Below are positions 18,001 through 27,619 of a stretch of 38,738 nt of DNA, one piece after another. A program made the translations under genes and the position numbers. Position 1 is the stretch's first letter, and the number at the start of each line of letters is the position of its first letter. A model generated the notes under the pieces. The model saw only the letters and a list, made by a program, of their open reading frames with translations, was not told where the DNA came from and did not search any database. Source of the stretch: a virus; IMG/VR virus record IMGVR_UViG_3300025849_000087, positions 1 through 38,738 of that record, one strand, 5' to 3'.

Positions 18001-21000
18001 CCATTAGATAGCCCGTCTTCACTATCTGCAATTTCTCTCCATTCACTAGGACTTAAATTGCTTTCAACCCATTCATAAACATCAATTGAACTTCCTGCAA
18101 ATTGTGTATTCCAAGTATTTGTTTGATACTGAGGATTACCTTGATAAGGATTTTTAAATTTAGCTGTGCTAATATCCCACCATAATTCGCCTACTTGAGA
18201 TATTCCCCAAGATTTAAATGCATCTACAGTTACACTATCATTTTCGTCAACATTTGTGTATATTGCTGGATCCCATTTTGTTTTATATCTTAATTCTTGT
18301 TCTGCTGGTCCTGCAATACGTCCCTGAATTGGATCGATTATATCAATATAATCAATAAACTCTTGCTTTGATTTATCATATAAAAACGGTCCTTTAAACT
18401 TGTTTATATCAACAACTGGTAATGCTTCTCTATGTTTAATCCAATTAGCAACACCATTCCACTTATAGTTTACAAGTGTATTATTAATTTTAGAATACAA
18501 ATGATGACCATTTACTTTAAAATCTTTACTAATGTCTAGTGCGTCTTCTAATATACCTGCATATAAAAATTGATCTTCAATGTTTTCAAACAAATATAAA
18601 TTACCTACATTATATTGCGTTTCAGTAAACGAAGTAAAGTTGTTATCGAAATAAGTACCGTCACTAAACTTTCTTGTAACAGTTTTATCACCGTAAAGAC
18701 TAGATATTAAAAGATTACTTCCAATAAATTCTACGTTACGCCCAAATGCTTCGTTACTTTCATGCAAAGGACTTGTAATAGTATTAGTAAGTGTCCACAC
18801 ACCATTTGTATATTTGTAAACTTTTACTAATCCACCGTTTACAATAGATGCCCCGTCTGCATTTTCTTTATGAAACCCAATAGCAACTTGTGTGCCATCG
18901 TTACTTAGAGCAAAACTATGTTTATATTCTTCGTCATTAATACTATTATCTACAATTGTAATAGTTTCACTCAATCTGTAAGAATTATTAGAATATCTAT
19001 ATACAGATACTTCATCATCAATAGTAACACTAGTACTGCTATCATCTCTACTAACATAAGCAGCTAATACATTTCCATTTTCAGAAAGTTGATAATCATT
19101 TCCAAATCCGTTGTATCCTATTGCTATTGCAGTGTCTGTTCCGGCAGTAACAGTACTTCCGTCTGGTGTAATACGTGGAATATATCCTGTGTAATCAATA
19201 TCGTTATCTACTATTGTCCATTGTGCAGCATTAAATGCACTTTGGCTAATATTTGTTGTTGCAACATATAGTTGATTATTTACTAACACAATGTCACCTG
19301 TATAATAATCTTGTGAGTTTGAATAAAATCCTCTAAAGTTTTTATCTAAACTAACTTCCCAATCATAAGTAACATTATTTTCAGTACCCTTTTTAACAAA
19401 TATTATTTTATCAGATGCACTTACATATAAAACATACATGTCATTAAAGTATGCAAATTTTAATTGGGCACCTACTGCATCGAATCCTAACGGAATGACA
19501 AATTGTTTATCTAACTCATATGCGCCTGCTTCGATTCTTTCATAAACAGAAACATAACCAACACCATCATATAAAGTACCACCAGACGATGTTACTGGAA
19601 TACTATTTGTAAAGACCCAGTTACTATTAGTTGATAAAGGTTCGTCAGCAGGGCGACCTGCACCTACTTCTACTCTTGTTTCTGGAACAATCCAAAATTC
19701 GTATCCTTCAACTACATATGTTTGTGATGGGGGGAATGCATATGATGGCGGAGCACCTAATTCATCTCTTGAATCAAATACTATTAATTTACTAATATCG
19801 TTTGTAGCAGTGTAAATACTTGACTCTACTAAAAATCCTGCATCTCTATCTACTAAGCCAGCTCTTTTACGAATAACACGAGTACTGTCTGCATAATCTG
19901 ATCCTAAACTTGCAGTACCTGATATATAATTTACATATAATGTTTGTGTTTGAAATCCTGCATCCCAATCAGCGTAAATAACATCAAGCAATGCACCTGT
20001 GTTTGCATCTTCTAATGTATCACCTTCTTGGAATGAATGTGTACCAGCAGCATCTGTTTGTATTTGTACCTTTACATAACCGTCAATATATTCTCTTACG
20101 AGGTGTACACCTTCAAATATAGGAAGATTTACATTGTTAACTAATTGTAAATTTTCCCATGGAGCTGTTTGTAAAAATGTATTTTCAGCTAATCTAATAG
20201 TTTGGCCGACTAGTGTATAATTAGGTGCAGTAGGTCCTAATCGAATAAACCATTTTGATCCATAATCAGTAATATTAGTAACAGATACATCATCAGGTGC
20301 TTTAAATCTACCAATTAATGATAATTTGTCGTTTCCATTTTGAATAGTACCTTTAGAACCAATGTCATTACCTATACTATAAAATCCATTTAGGCCTCCA
20401 ACATAATTGCTTGGTCTGATATCACTTATAATTAACCCCGGAGCGTTATCTACAATTACATCTCTAAATAATACAGATGATCCAATATCTATTTTCCAAT
20501 ATCCACCTAAATCACTATGTGTGCTATCCGGAGTTTCGTATACATACTCGCCAATTTCTACACCGGTAGTAAGTGTTAATGTTCCTGTTGGAGTAAACAC
20601 ACCAGATGTTGTATTAAGATATATTATAAATCCATTTCCGTCTGGATACAGATATGAAATAGTTCCTTTACCTGTTCCAGTATCTATTATATCTCCTACA
20701 GTAGGTAAGTTAAGTGCAAGATTAACACTTAAAATCATATCAACTTTATCTGCTATTATATGCTCACCTGTTAAAAATGCTCCATCTAATCCAATAACTG
20801 TATTTTCAAAAGGTTCTCTAGCCAATAAAGGATTAATATGCGAAACACTATACTGGAGCCAATTTAAGTTTATTTTACTTCCTACAAATACAGCAGCATA
20901 TTCTGCTTGTGTTGCTCTTAATAAAAAGTGATCACCTAAAGTATTTGTTTTAGGATAATTAGCAGCAAGTAAAAACCCTGGCTCTGTACTATCATCTAGA

Positions 21001-24000
21001 TTATCTTTAATATCTGGATATGCTGCAAAGCTACTGTAATTTTGTGATGCAATTTCTGGTAGTGTATTTCGTATTGCACTCCAATAAGAATCATTATGTT
21101 TTACAATTTGACCTGCAGAGTAAGCAGTTGCATTATTCCAAGGACCTACTAGATTTGTTTTTATTTCTGTATCGTCGGGACTGCCAACAGCAATATATTT
21201 GCTGTCTGGAGATATGGCAACAGCTTTACCAAAACTATTACCATTAGATAAATTAGATTGTTTTTCTATTACACCTTCTAGCTGCATAGCAATAGAATCT
21301 GTGCCTCGAGCATAAACTTCAACAGTTCCATCTAAAGGAGAACCTGCAATTGTTATTGTATTTCTTTTATCTGTATCATAATCTATTGCCCAGGCGGTTG
21401 ATCCTTCATCATTATCAAAATTCCAAACTTTTCTATAATTTTCATATTGACGTTTGTATACAGCCCAATTATTGTTAACAGAATCTATCCAGACAGTTGC
21501 ATCTTGCAAATCTGAACCCATAACAGTTGCTAATGCTGATATTGTTTCAAATCTATGAGAAATAAATTTTCTTATAGGTAAAAATTCTATAGTTATATCG
21601 TCAAGTACATTAACGTATACACTATTATTCTCGACCTTTTTAACAGTTCTAAGAACTTCTGTACTATCTGTTGTGGGGATTATAAAAATATCATTAACTG
21701 ATAATCCATGTGCATTATCAAAGTTTAATCTTGTTTGAACACCATCTTCTACTGCTGTAAATGTTAAACTAGTATTTTCTACTTTTACTACATCCCAAGT
21801 ATTATTTAAATTGTTTCCAATCCAAATATAATCATCTAATTGTAAATCAGAAGCAGTAAGTGTTAACAAATCACTGTAGTTAGCAATTTCATACTTTACA
21901 TCATCACTATGTACATAACCTGCTGTTGCTATTACTTCTTTAGGCGAAGTAGCATGTACTGGAAATACTGATGCAGGGTTATAATCGTTGTCTGACAAAT
22001 AGACATCATCTTTAGATTGTCTGTAAATTAAATCTAAATTAGTGCCGCTATCACGGTTTACCAATTCAATAGGTTGAGGCGACAATTGAAATTTCTTTTC
22101 GTCTAATACAAATTCAGTTTCTTTTATGCCATCAATAGCGCCGTATGTACCTGCGTTAAATGCCCATTCTTCGTAAAATTCTAAACTATTTGTACTTGTT
22201 CCTATACTATCAAACAATTTAGTTAAAGCGTTTAGTGATCCTTTTTCTTTAATGTATCCTTGATAAAACTTATATTGTGTTACATCATCTTTTAGAATAT
22301 TTTCTAAATAACGTCTTTTTTGGTATCCTATTAAATGCTGTGCAAGTCGTTGTTGTTCAACATCAAAATTATCAGTATCTAAATCGTAAAAATCAGCAAA
22401 TTGGTTTGCTTTGTATTCAAAGTTTGGAAACATTCCAGGTTCTGGTTTTTTATCAAGTATAGTCCATGTATCTAAACTAAAATTAGTAACACCCGGTGCA
22501 TGTTGTTTAGCAACATAATAATATTCTTTATATTTTACAATAGTACCGATTGTATAATCAGTATTAGGTTCCCAATCATAACAAATTGGGTCATCTATTA
22601 TAAATCCTGGAACGTTTGTGCTGCCGTCCCAATCGCTTGATCTATATCCTAAAACTTTAATACGTTCTTGTCTATACCCTGGTGCAGGATTATAAATTAC
22701 ATCTTGAAATATAGTTGTATTATCAAGAGTAACAATATGCTCTTTTTGTGTTAAAGGAAGTTTAGCAAGATAAATTCCTTCTGCTGTATCTTTTGGTTGT
22801 AGTATAAATTCTTTTTCTATTCTGCTATAAGAAAGGTTAGCTGGATTAATCGGCTTGCCGTTACTGTTAAGAGGAACTGTAGAATACAATTCGTTAAAAA
22901 TATTATCAACAATAAAGTCTTCTTTATAAAACTTTAAAGTTTCAGCAGCCGGGCTTAATGTAATAACACTATTTTCTTGCCAGTTCTGAGTAGTCCAGAA
23001 TAAAAAGTCCTTTATACTCATACGCCAGTTTTGTACTGTTTCTGTTTCAGGATTAAACGATTCAAATATAAATCCGGATTTTTTAAGATAATATTCGTAA
23101 CCAGCTAAAAAGTCTATTACTTCTTGAATCGATGCATACGTTGTGCCATAATCAACATATGAAGGCTGAGTGTTAAACTCTCTAGCAATTGTTGCTGATA
23201 CTCCACCAACAATCGGAACTTCAGAAATTACTACATACAACGTAGTATCAAATGTTTCACCTGATGTGTGATCTGCTTTTGCTCTATAAAATCTTCCTTC
23301 ATATCTTATTAAATTACCTTGTAAATATGTTTTACCACTATTCCACTCAACAAAACTTTCGCTTGTGCCGCCTTCACTAATAACAAGATCTTTATTACTT
23401 GATATAGGAGTATGTATTGTAAACACAGGGTTAAATCTGTCATATCCTCTTACAACAAACCCTGCTTGTTGTTTTTCGATAATCACACCACTGTATGTTG
23501 CAATATCAAATGCTGTACTTTTGTTTAAATGAATACTGTAATTTTCTGTTGGAACAAAAACATTTCCTTCATTTAACGGAGTTCTTGAATCTAAAATTAA
23601 ATTAAATTTATCTTTATTTGTAAATCCTGCAACTCTAAGTCCTAGTTTGTTTTCTAACCCTTTAAAAGTTTCTTGATATTGTGCATAAGATGTATTAACA
23701 TTACTATGAATTAAGTTTGCAACAAAGTTAACTAGTCCGGCGGTCTGTACTCTTGATAGATCCGAAGTTGAATTTGGAAATAGTAAACTCTTTAATGTAA
23801 TACGTTTATTAGTATCACCGTATACTAGCTGTCCTGCAAAGTTTCTACTTATTCTACTTCTGTCAAACCCTATTCCAAAAACATGCGCAGGTCTGTTTAT
23901 TATTAAACTTTTTATTAATGCATACGGATAATCTGAACTTCTTCTCCAAGCACTTTCAATTGGAGCTAAATCACCAAATTTAAACTTAGTCTTAATTAAT

Positions 24001-27000
24001 GTATTACTAAAGTTTTTAATATATCCACTGTTTAACGGAGTTTGTATTTTACCTTGCGATGTTGCAGGTGGAAAAGATGCTAATCCTGGTCTTGCAAATT
24101 TTTCACGCACAACTAAAGGCTTGCCTGGCTCTCTAACAAATCCTTTTTCAAGATCTGACCACATTGGAATGTTATCACTTGTATAAGGTGCAGGACCGTA
24201 CACTTTATTCCACCAGTTAGGCTTAATACTAAATCCTAAAATTTCCCAAGGATGTGTATGAGGACGATCTGTATCATATGCATCTTTATAAATACCTCTC
24301 CAAAATCCTAACAATGGAGTGTCGCTTGGACTTGTACTTGCAAAATAATTAAATGTAAATGCATTAGCACTTGAATAAAAATCATTATTAGTATAATCTG
24401 GATTGCCTACAAGTCCTAACCAATCAATAAAATCATCTACATATGCATTATCAATTTGTTGATGATTAAATTTAGTTTTTCTAAATTCGCCGCCTACATA
24501 ATCATATATGTTAAAAATACTTTCGTCGTACTTAACTTTAATGTTATTGTAAATACGCATTTCTAGTTCAAATAATAAGTTATCTCTAAAATCATTATAT
24601 CCAATTCTTATACTTCCGTCATGACCTTGGATAACAGTTTGAGGTTCTAAATATGTTTCATCTATATAGATACTAGGAACATATGCTGGATATAATCCTA
24701 ATTTACTAGGTGTTGGAGGGATAAAACACCCATCAGTATTACTATATTCACAAATAGTAAGTATATCATCATACGCTACAGTATAATCATCTTGTAGCAC
24801 AACAAAGCCGTCATCATTAAATGTATAATCTTGCATATATGCTAGTTGAACATTATTATGATATACGTTTACACTTCGTATACTAAGTTCTGTTAAATTA
24901 AATTTTGTGTTTAACGGATAAAATCTATTATTTGTATCAAATACTGTATGATCAGTTGAATAACATGGACCATACCCTAACATATCACTAAAGAAGAACG
25001 GCATAGAATTATTTTTATTGATATTGATAGCTTCTAACACTTTATCAACATGTTCTTTTACATCGCCGTCCCAGCCTAAATTATTTGCAACATCTAAAAA
25101 GTGTCTTTTAAATTTTCCGTATTCACGTTTGTTAAATTCTATTGCAGTAATAATATTAGCACTTTCATCATTTAAATGAAAATTTGCAAAATTAATAGGC
25201 GCACTATGTTGTACAAAACGCTTACCGTGTTTAGCAACTAGTCCTGCATCTCTTAATTTACTTACACCAGGAAAATTACCTTTAAGCTCAAGCTCTTCAA
25301 AAATTGTTGATACATGATCATTCATTTCGCCAAATGTAAATCTCTCAATATTAAAATTATCAGGATTGTTTGATAAATTAATAGGTGTTTCATAATGACC
25401 ATTGTCATTTTTAGGTGAAGCACTATGAGTTTTTATTAACACAATATCATCTTTAGTTGCAGGGGTACTAAGTATAACATTTGCAGTATTGTTAATTGAT
25501 GTAATTGTATAATCAGTTATAAGTTTATTATTTTTGTATACTCGTGTCCACAAATCAGATATGTTTGCACTATTATCATAAACATCTATAGGAAATATAG
25601 TTTGTAAATCTTCTGCAATAGTCTGATTTATTACCGGCTGTCTACTTAGATAAGGTGCCTTTTCCCAAGCATTTTTATATTCAAACGTATCACGGCCGTG
25701 ATATTTTCTAATTAACAAATTATCTGTTGACACAGTTTGCTGAATATTCCTTACAGTATATTCTATAGTATCTGAAAGTAAGTTAACATCAAATTCTATA
25801 TCGCCTATATTTTCAATACTTCTATATGATAGAGCAAACCCAAGTTCGCTATCAACTACACCACTACTAGTTTTATAAGATATTATCTTTGTACCAATTT
25901 GAGATACATTTTCTAAAGTTTGTGTACTTTCACCTTCTTGTGTAAATAGTTCAAAAAACGGTGCTTGGTTAACTGAATTTTTATTTTGTGATGCAACCCA
26001 ATCTGTACCATTAAAATAAAACATCCTACCTTGAAAATTTATACCACTTTTTATTAAAACAGTTTCATTTATTAATGGGTCTGTATCGGTAGTTTCTTGA
26101 AGAGATAATTGTATGTTATTAATAAATTGTAACTGTTTAACTTCGTAAATTTTATTTTTTACTAATACATCAGTGTCACCTGTAAACAAAATACGCATGC
26201 CAGGAACAATATCAATGCCGTCGATATTATATGACGACTTACCTTCAATGATACTGAATACATCTGTAGTTATGTTATCAATTAAGTCAACATCTTTTTT
26301 AGTAATAGTACCAAAGTTACTTAATTTAAGATTAGGTTCAAATTCAATAATAGGTTTTTTTGCTTTTAATGATTCGTTAATAATCGGTATCTGATTATTA
26401 GCAGCAGCAGAAATTTCTATTACTGATTTATGAAACCATTTATTACTTCTTGCCCAATAACTTTTATCTTGGCTAGCTCTGTTACTTACAATATAATCTT
26501 TTGTGCCAGCGTATCCACTTGCATCATCAAATGGTAATCTATCAAATAGTTCGCTATCAAACGGAACATTAACATCTGTATTATAAGTAGTCGGAATATA
26601 TAAATCTTCTTCAGCTATTAATGTAATTTTGTTACCAACACCTTCAACATACCATTCTTTAGTAGCATATGTTTCGGGATACACTGTACCTGTAAATCTA
26701 ATCTTCATACCATTAGATAATTCAATACCGTTACCACTTGTATATTTTTTCTTTCCTATAACTTCATCTAATACATTAATCTCAGATGCATCTTCAACAT
26801 CTATTATTTTAAAAATGCCGCTTTGGTTTATATCGTTTTGATTTACATAGTATAATACTTCAGGAGCAGTTGTAGAAACTTTAATAGTTAGTGTTTGACT
26901 ACCGTCCTCATGAAAAACACTTGTTATACCGTCAGTATATTTAAATTCATCAGTGCCCGGGCGCTGAGTTCTAATTTGCATCGGCATGCCAGGAGTATTA

Positions 27001-27617
27001 ATTTCAAATACATATGTTTGACCTTTAAGTAATTTTAAATCAGGATTACTTGTGATTCCATTTGGAGAAAATACATATGAATAATTATCAACATTATCTT
27101 TTTTAGTAACAGTATAAGTGCTTGTATTTTCAATGCTGTTGCCTGCAATAGGTACAGTCTGTGGACCATAAGGTAACCAATAATATTCTCTATAATTTAT
27201 AAATTTATCAAAATCAATATGAGGATCAAATGAATAATATTCCTGTTCATTTAAATTAGAATGATTTGAAACAGTACCTTTTAAGTTTTTAATTTGATTA
27301 ATATAATCGATATAATCTTTATAAAAGTTTACATTATCTAATTCGTCAACACTAATTGTTGCTGGTCCGAATTGATAATTATTCCTTAAACTATTTGTTT
27401 CAGTAGCATAATTATCTGTTGCTGTAAATGCTTTAGCTGTTTTTAATCCATAATATGCATTTAACTTTTCAGCAGTACCTTGTTGTATTAATTGATCAAC
27501 TGTTGCTGATAAAAACTTTTTGTTTGGAAGGGTTCTAAAATACTTAGGAATAAACTTATCTGATTTGTTATTGTCATCACTAATCGGATATTCATTTTGA
27601 TTATTATCGTATGCCAT
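12087..27617 (-). CDS. Giant virion structural protein (5176 residues)
   Basis: This single uninterrupted reading frame fills 15.5 kb. The N-terminus (KFIPKYFRTLPNKKFLSATV, then DQLIQQGTAEKLNAYYG) is of the kind seen at the start of very large structural proteins in marine T4-like phages. By eye it has: four short W-x(6-9)-Y-x-x-G-(D/Q/N/T)-(I/L)-V modules like small carbohydrate-binding repeats near 1425, 1682, 2160 and 2763; strands resembling FG-GAP-type propeller blades (for example AVAISPDSKYIAVGSPDD, GSNLLISS) between about 2126 and 2977; GSGY/GGGGTGATA modules near 3446-3518 and 3820-3883; a Leu/Ser/Gln coiled coil at about 4250-4543; and five (G/A)DG(S/T)TxxF-type modules near 4077, 4130, 4612, 4705 and 5057. 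The gene follows gp6 after two bases. It probably forms an outer baseplate or side-fibre component that contacts the cell surface. Only a weak ribosome site is seen, so coupling to gp6 is likely. Confidence 0.85.
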   Translation of the reverse strand: MAYDNNQNEYPISDDNNKSDKFIPKYFRTLPNKKFLSATVDQLIQQGTAEKLNAYYGLKTAKAFTATDNYATETNSLRNNYQFGPATISVDELDNVNFYKDYIDYINQIKNLKGTVSNHSNLNEQEYYSFDPHIDFDKFINYREYYWLPYGPQTVPIAGNSIENTSTYTVTKKDNVDNYSYVFSPNGITSNPDLKLLKGQTYVFEINTPGMPMQIRTQRPGTDEFKYTDGITSVFHEDGSQTLTIKVSTTAPEVLYYVNQNDINQSGIFKIIDVEDASEINVLDEVIGKKKYTSGNGIELSNGMKIRFTGTVYPETYATKEWYVEGVGNKITLIAEEDLYIPTTYNTDVNVPFDSELFDRLPFDDASGYAGTKDYIVSNRASQDKSYWARSNKWFHKSVIEISAAANNQIPIINESLKAKKPIIEFEPNLKLSNFGTITKKDVDLIDNITTDVFSIIEGKSSYNIDGIDIVPGMRILFTGDTDVLVKNKIYEVKQLQFINNIQLSLQETTDTDPLINETVLIKSGINFQGRMFYFNGTDWVASQNKNSVNQAPFFELFTQEGESTQTLENVSQIGTKIISYKTSSGVVDSELGFALSYRSIENIGDIEFDVNLLSDTIEYTVRNIQQTVSTDNLLIRKYHGRDTFEYKNAWEKAPYLSRQPVINQTIAEDLQTIFPIDVYDNSANISDLWTRVYKNNKLITDYTITSINNTANVILSTPATKDDIVLIKTHSASPKNDNGHYETPINLSNNPDNFNIERFTFGEMNDHVSTIFEELELKGNFPGVSKLRDAGLVAKHGKRFVQHSAPINFANFHLNDESANIITAIEFNKREYGKFKRHFLDVANNLGWDGDVKEHVDKVLEAININKNNSMPFFFSDMLGYGPCYSTDHTVFDTNNRFYPLNTKFNLTELSIRSVNVYHNNVQLAYMQDYTFNDDGFVVLQDDYTVAYDDILTICEYSNTDGCFIPPTPSKLGLYPAYVPSIYIDETYLEPQTVIQGHDGSIRIGYNDFRDNLLFELEMRIYNNIKVKYDESIFNIYDYVGGEFRKTKFNHQQIDNAYVDDFIDWLGLVGNPDYTNNDFYSSANAFTFNYFASTSPSDTPLLGFWRGIYKDAYDTDRPHTHPWEILGFSIKPNWWNKVYGPAPYTSDNIPMWSDLEKGFVREPGKPLVVREKFARPGLASFPPATSQGKIQTPLNSGYIKNFSNTLIKTKFKFGDLAPIESAWRRSSDYPYALIKSLIINRPAHVFGIGFDRSRISRNFAGQLVYGDTNKRITLKSLLFPNSTSDLSRVQTAGLVNFVANLIHSNVNTSYAQYQETFKGLENKLGLRVAGFTNKDKFNLILDSRTPLNEGNVFVPTENYSIHLNKSTAFDIATYSGVIIEKQQAGFVVRGYDRFNPVFTIHTPISSNKDLVISEGGTSESFVEWNSGKTYLQGNLIRYEGRFYRAKADHTSGETFDTTLYVVISEVPIVGGVSATIAREFNTQPSYVDYGTTYASIQEVIDFLAGYEYYLKKSGFIFESFNPETETVQNWRMSIKDFLFWTTQNWQENSVITLSPAAETLKFYKEDFIVDNIFNELYSTVPLNSNGKPINPANLSYSRIEKEFILQPKDTAEGIYLAKLPLTQKEHIVTLDNTTIFQDVIYNPAPGYRQERIKVLGYRSSDWDGSTNVPGFIIDDPICYDWEPNTDYTIGTIVKYKEYYYVAKQHAPGVTNFSLDTWTILDKKPEPGMFPNFEYKANQFADFYDLDTDNFDVEQQRLAQHLIGYQKRRYLENILKDDVTQYKFYQGYIKEKGSLNALTKLFDSIGTSTNSLEFYEEWAFNAGTYGAIDGIKETEFVLDEKKFQLSPQPIELVNRDSGTNLDLIYRQSKDDVYLSDNDYNPASVFPVHATSPKEVIATAGYVHSDDVKYEIANYSDLLTLTASDLQLDDYIWIGNNLNNTWDVVKVENTSLTFTAVEDGVQTRLNFDNAHGLSVNDIFIIPTTDSTEVLRTVKKVENNSVYVNVLDDITIEFLPIRKFISHRFETISALATVMGSDLQDATVWIDSVNNNWAVYKRQYENYRKVWNFDNDEGSTAWAIDYDTDKRNTITIAGSPLDGTVEVYARGTDSIAMQLEGVIEKQSNLSNGNSFGKAVAISPDSKYIAVGSPDDTEIKTNLVGPWNNATAYSAGQIVKHNDSYWSAIRNTLPEIASQNYSSFAAYPDIKDNLDDSTEPGFLLAANYPKTNTLGDHFLLRATQAEYAAVFVGSKINLNWLQYSVSHINPLLAREPFENTVIGLDGAFLTGEHIIADKVDMILSVNLALNLPTVGDIIDTGTGKGTISYLYPDGNGFIIYLNTTSGVFTPTGTLTLTTGVEIGEYVYETPDSTHSDLGGYWKIDIGSSVLFRDVIVDNAPGLIISDIRPSNYVGGLNGFYSIGNDIGSKGTIQNGNDKLSLIGRFKAPDDVSVTNITDYGSKWFIRLGPTAPNYTLVGQTIRLAENTFLQTAPWENLQLVNNVNLPIFEGVHLVREYIDGYVKVQIQTDAAGTHSFQEGDTLEDANTGALLDVIYADWDAGFQTQTLYVNYISGTASLGSDYADSTRVIRKRAGLVDRDAGFLVESSIYTATNDISKLIVFDSRDELGAPPSYAFPPSQTYVVEGYEFWIVPETRVEVGAGRPADEPLSTNSNWVFTNSIPVTSSGGTLYDGVGYVSVYERIEAGAYELDKQFVIPLGFDAVGAQLKFAYFNDMYVLYVSASDKIIFVKKGTENNVTYDWEVSLDKNFRGFYSNSQDYYTGDIVLVNNQLYVATTNISQSAFNAAQWTIVDNDIDYTGYIPRITPDGSTVTAGTDTAIAIGYNGFGNDYQLSENGNVLAAYVSRDDSSTSVTIDDEVSVYRYSNNSYRLSETITIVDNSINDEEYKHSFALSNDGTQVAIGFHKENADGASIVNGGLVKVYKYTNGVWTLTNTITSPLHESNEAFGRNVEFIGSNLLISSLYGDKTVTRKFSDGTYFDNNFTSFTETQYNVGNLYLFENIEDQFLYAGILEDALDISKDFKVNGHHLYSKINNTLVNYKWNGVANWIKHREALPVVDINKFKGPFLYDKSKQEFIDYIDIIDPIQGRIAGPAEQELRYKTKWDPAIYTNVDENDSVTVDAFKSWGISQVGELWWDISTAKFKNPYQGNPQYQTNTWNTQFAGSSIDVYEWVESNLSPSEWREIADSEDGLSNGISGIPKYNNDTYVLKKKYDSILQSFSNLYYFWVKNKKTLPTVKERQVTSYDVTQYISDPRLFGYKYVELQSPNRYVINNSLLDIKGRDTILNFTWWTIPNQQLNIHNQYQIISDGLYTSVPSTELKTKWFDSLVGFDKNLKEVPDPNISPKLRYGNLTRPRQTWFVNRLEALKVVIERANMALRKQIIIDDFDLSGLNTRDDAPSIYSREYDYNVDAEIDVQFIGTNKFKQAVLTPVLDNGRLINVVITDPGFGYIDLSYTSGTRQGPNVIVVGTGTNAQVETTINSQGQIITATVTSNGSGYDNNTIINVRGLRALVDSDSTIANKWSILEYNPVLMSWQRVKTQNFDTTLYWKYVDWYATNYNQFTSANHTLEYSYELESLNDAIGDIVKINNTSDNTWLLLKKIDDQNSVDYSINYETVGRENGTIEIDKGLYNFSGTISGFDGYAFDTTIYDGVPISETRNILSVLFDNIFVDNLAVEYNKIFFASIRYILSEGQKPDWLFKTSFVKAKHNFGELEQRINYQNDNLKNYQEYINEVKPFKTKIREFVSSYSKLEKSQSQITDFDLMPWYNPNTGKITPKTATIENGSIVLQDGDKYPWKSWFDNATYYIDKIELAETGTLYTSTPIITFEGGGGTGATAIAYISRGKISAIDVTNPGSGYTSAPKVVFNGSQSEGGKAANATAIIKNDTIRKINTTIKFDRVSGKLQYLDLNKSQTFTSLSQQTTFTLKWPMDLDSLTVSISVNGEESLVSEYTYSNVIDTSLGYTIYKGTIEFATGVAGGAIVVVNYKIDPAMLTAGDRIHNLYKPTSEMPGYDTTIQDLSQVLDGIDYGGVEITSFDFDTEAGWDASGWYNDSWDEYDSTFEDEVFRADGSTSTVQLSKALEDGVVYNLYKNGVRIDATDFVAGSSATNVYAITNSITGDGTTTELDVSDYNIVENDVFVVRKSTSDGAFVPDLLSFDTQLSGGNFSYGNASGHDAGEIIIDGDGFVTVSSSRSTDEHVPGQVLDTVDIKVFDRTGDGQGIIVTRTHTFNADAEYAALAARNSELSSLELDAIAQDSTLNSLQTQLISLQQELTSLQSELVSLEAQRDANDLTTSQYQSYITTINNLTSTITSLQSQLSSLQSQKSSIDGQISTLEGQISSLQSQISSLQSQISSLEGQISSIDSQISSLTSDLGNYLPGSSEYISIQNQINSLQSQRVSLQSQLSSLHSQLISLQSQLSSLQSQLSSLQSQSSSLGSQIIALNSDIINYQGQKSSTEDLRDAYEIQYNSYVVLVTNKQSEVTAQNGLVSTKQSQVDNQNTVIANLQIAKDNKQLEINAAQAVIDALNVPLDIGATPIKDDNLIVRITGGNLVTKNRIVGKEEYSIDYINKTILFNNVLESGTTITTMVVGTNGSKILDTGTFIGDGSTAQFLTKIQHQDKMSAFVSVDGEKRSTVTAQGTVADVKIVKSSAEYAYEGTVIFEFGEAPADGALINYTLYDSDTQTFSEITIDEFTADGSTTNFELSQIPFTGIPLDVNILVIDNNNVLHTGYKTKFTATIANFYPISNWHVPYLSQTSNDISVYINGELKTNTIDYRWLSESSTLELFNNFYNVGDTVELYTKNESYELVGNEIRLVNVPDNGKILVYQFSEHNVLETERKTVSSIKRSSLVVGSDDWKEYAETSLGIINLKTNILSENYIWIALNGELLSPTIDYIVRDDRESVQITRSIANNDKFDIIHYTSPVSTKRFGYRQFKDVLNRTHYKRINSYTETILSKDLNYTDLRIEVIDGTILDEPNKTLNLPGIIFINGERIEYFIKEDNVLRQLRRGTLGTGVNTFVKAGSTVSNQGAIETIPYQDKTLIQEFEGDGSTTDFTLNFSAQYGVDQFEVFVGGKRLRKTTLQKFNHLLDQTSPAADETLLAEFSVHGTEDNILRLLNTPIDGQKIKVVRKIGTQWREEGVALKESKTAISSFLRESTTKLPE
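14286..14411 (-). repeat. Tandem 21-base repeat, six units, coding for coiled-coil heptads
   Basis: Six direct units of 21 bases stand head to tail, with few differences between the first four. On the plus strand each begins TTGACTTTGTAAACT or a close variant. Each unit encodes one heptad LSSLQSQ, at about residues 4403-4444 of the giant protein, with leucine at positions a and d. Because the unit is a multiple of three, gain or loss of units keeps the frame. Confidence 0.9.
14488..14655 (-). repeat. Second block of 21-base repeats, eight degenerate units
   Basis: Eight 21-base units, more degenerate than the first block, share the plus-strand core CTAGAAATTTGT. They encode heptads such as ISSLQSQ, ISSLEGQ and ISSIDSQ at about residues 4322-4377 of the giant protein. 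A Gly/Pro-containing break (LGNYLPGSSEY, about residue 4387) separates this block from the first. Both belong to one long coiled coil. Confidence 0.85.
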
Positions 27618-27619
27618 TC

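Noticed and set aside
20407-20931. 174-residue open frame on the plus strand
   Set aside because: It lies antisense within the giant gene, has no ribosome site, and its Pro/Ile/Ser/Val-rich product follows from reverse-complementing the beta-rich coding sequence.
12087-27617. Toxin or polymorphic-effector identity for the giant protein
   Set aside because: No RHS cores, secretion signal or C-terminal nuclease motif is seen; the position after gp6 and the fibre-like modules fit a virion structural protein.
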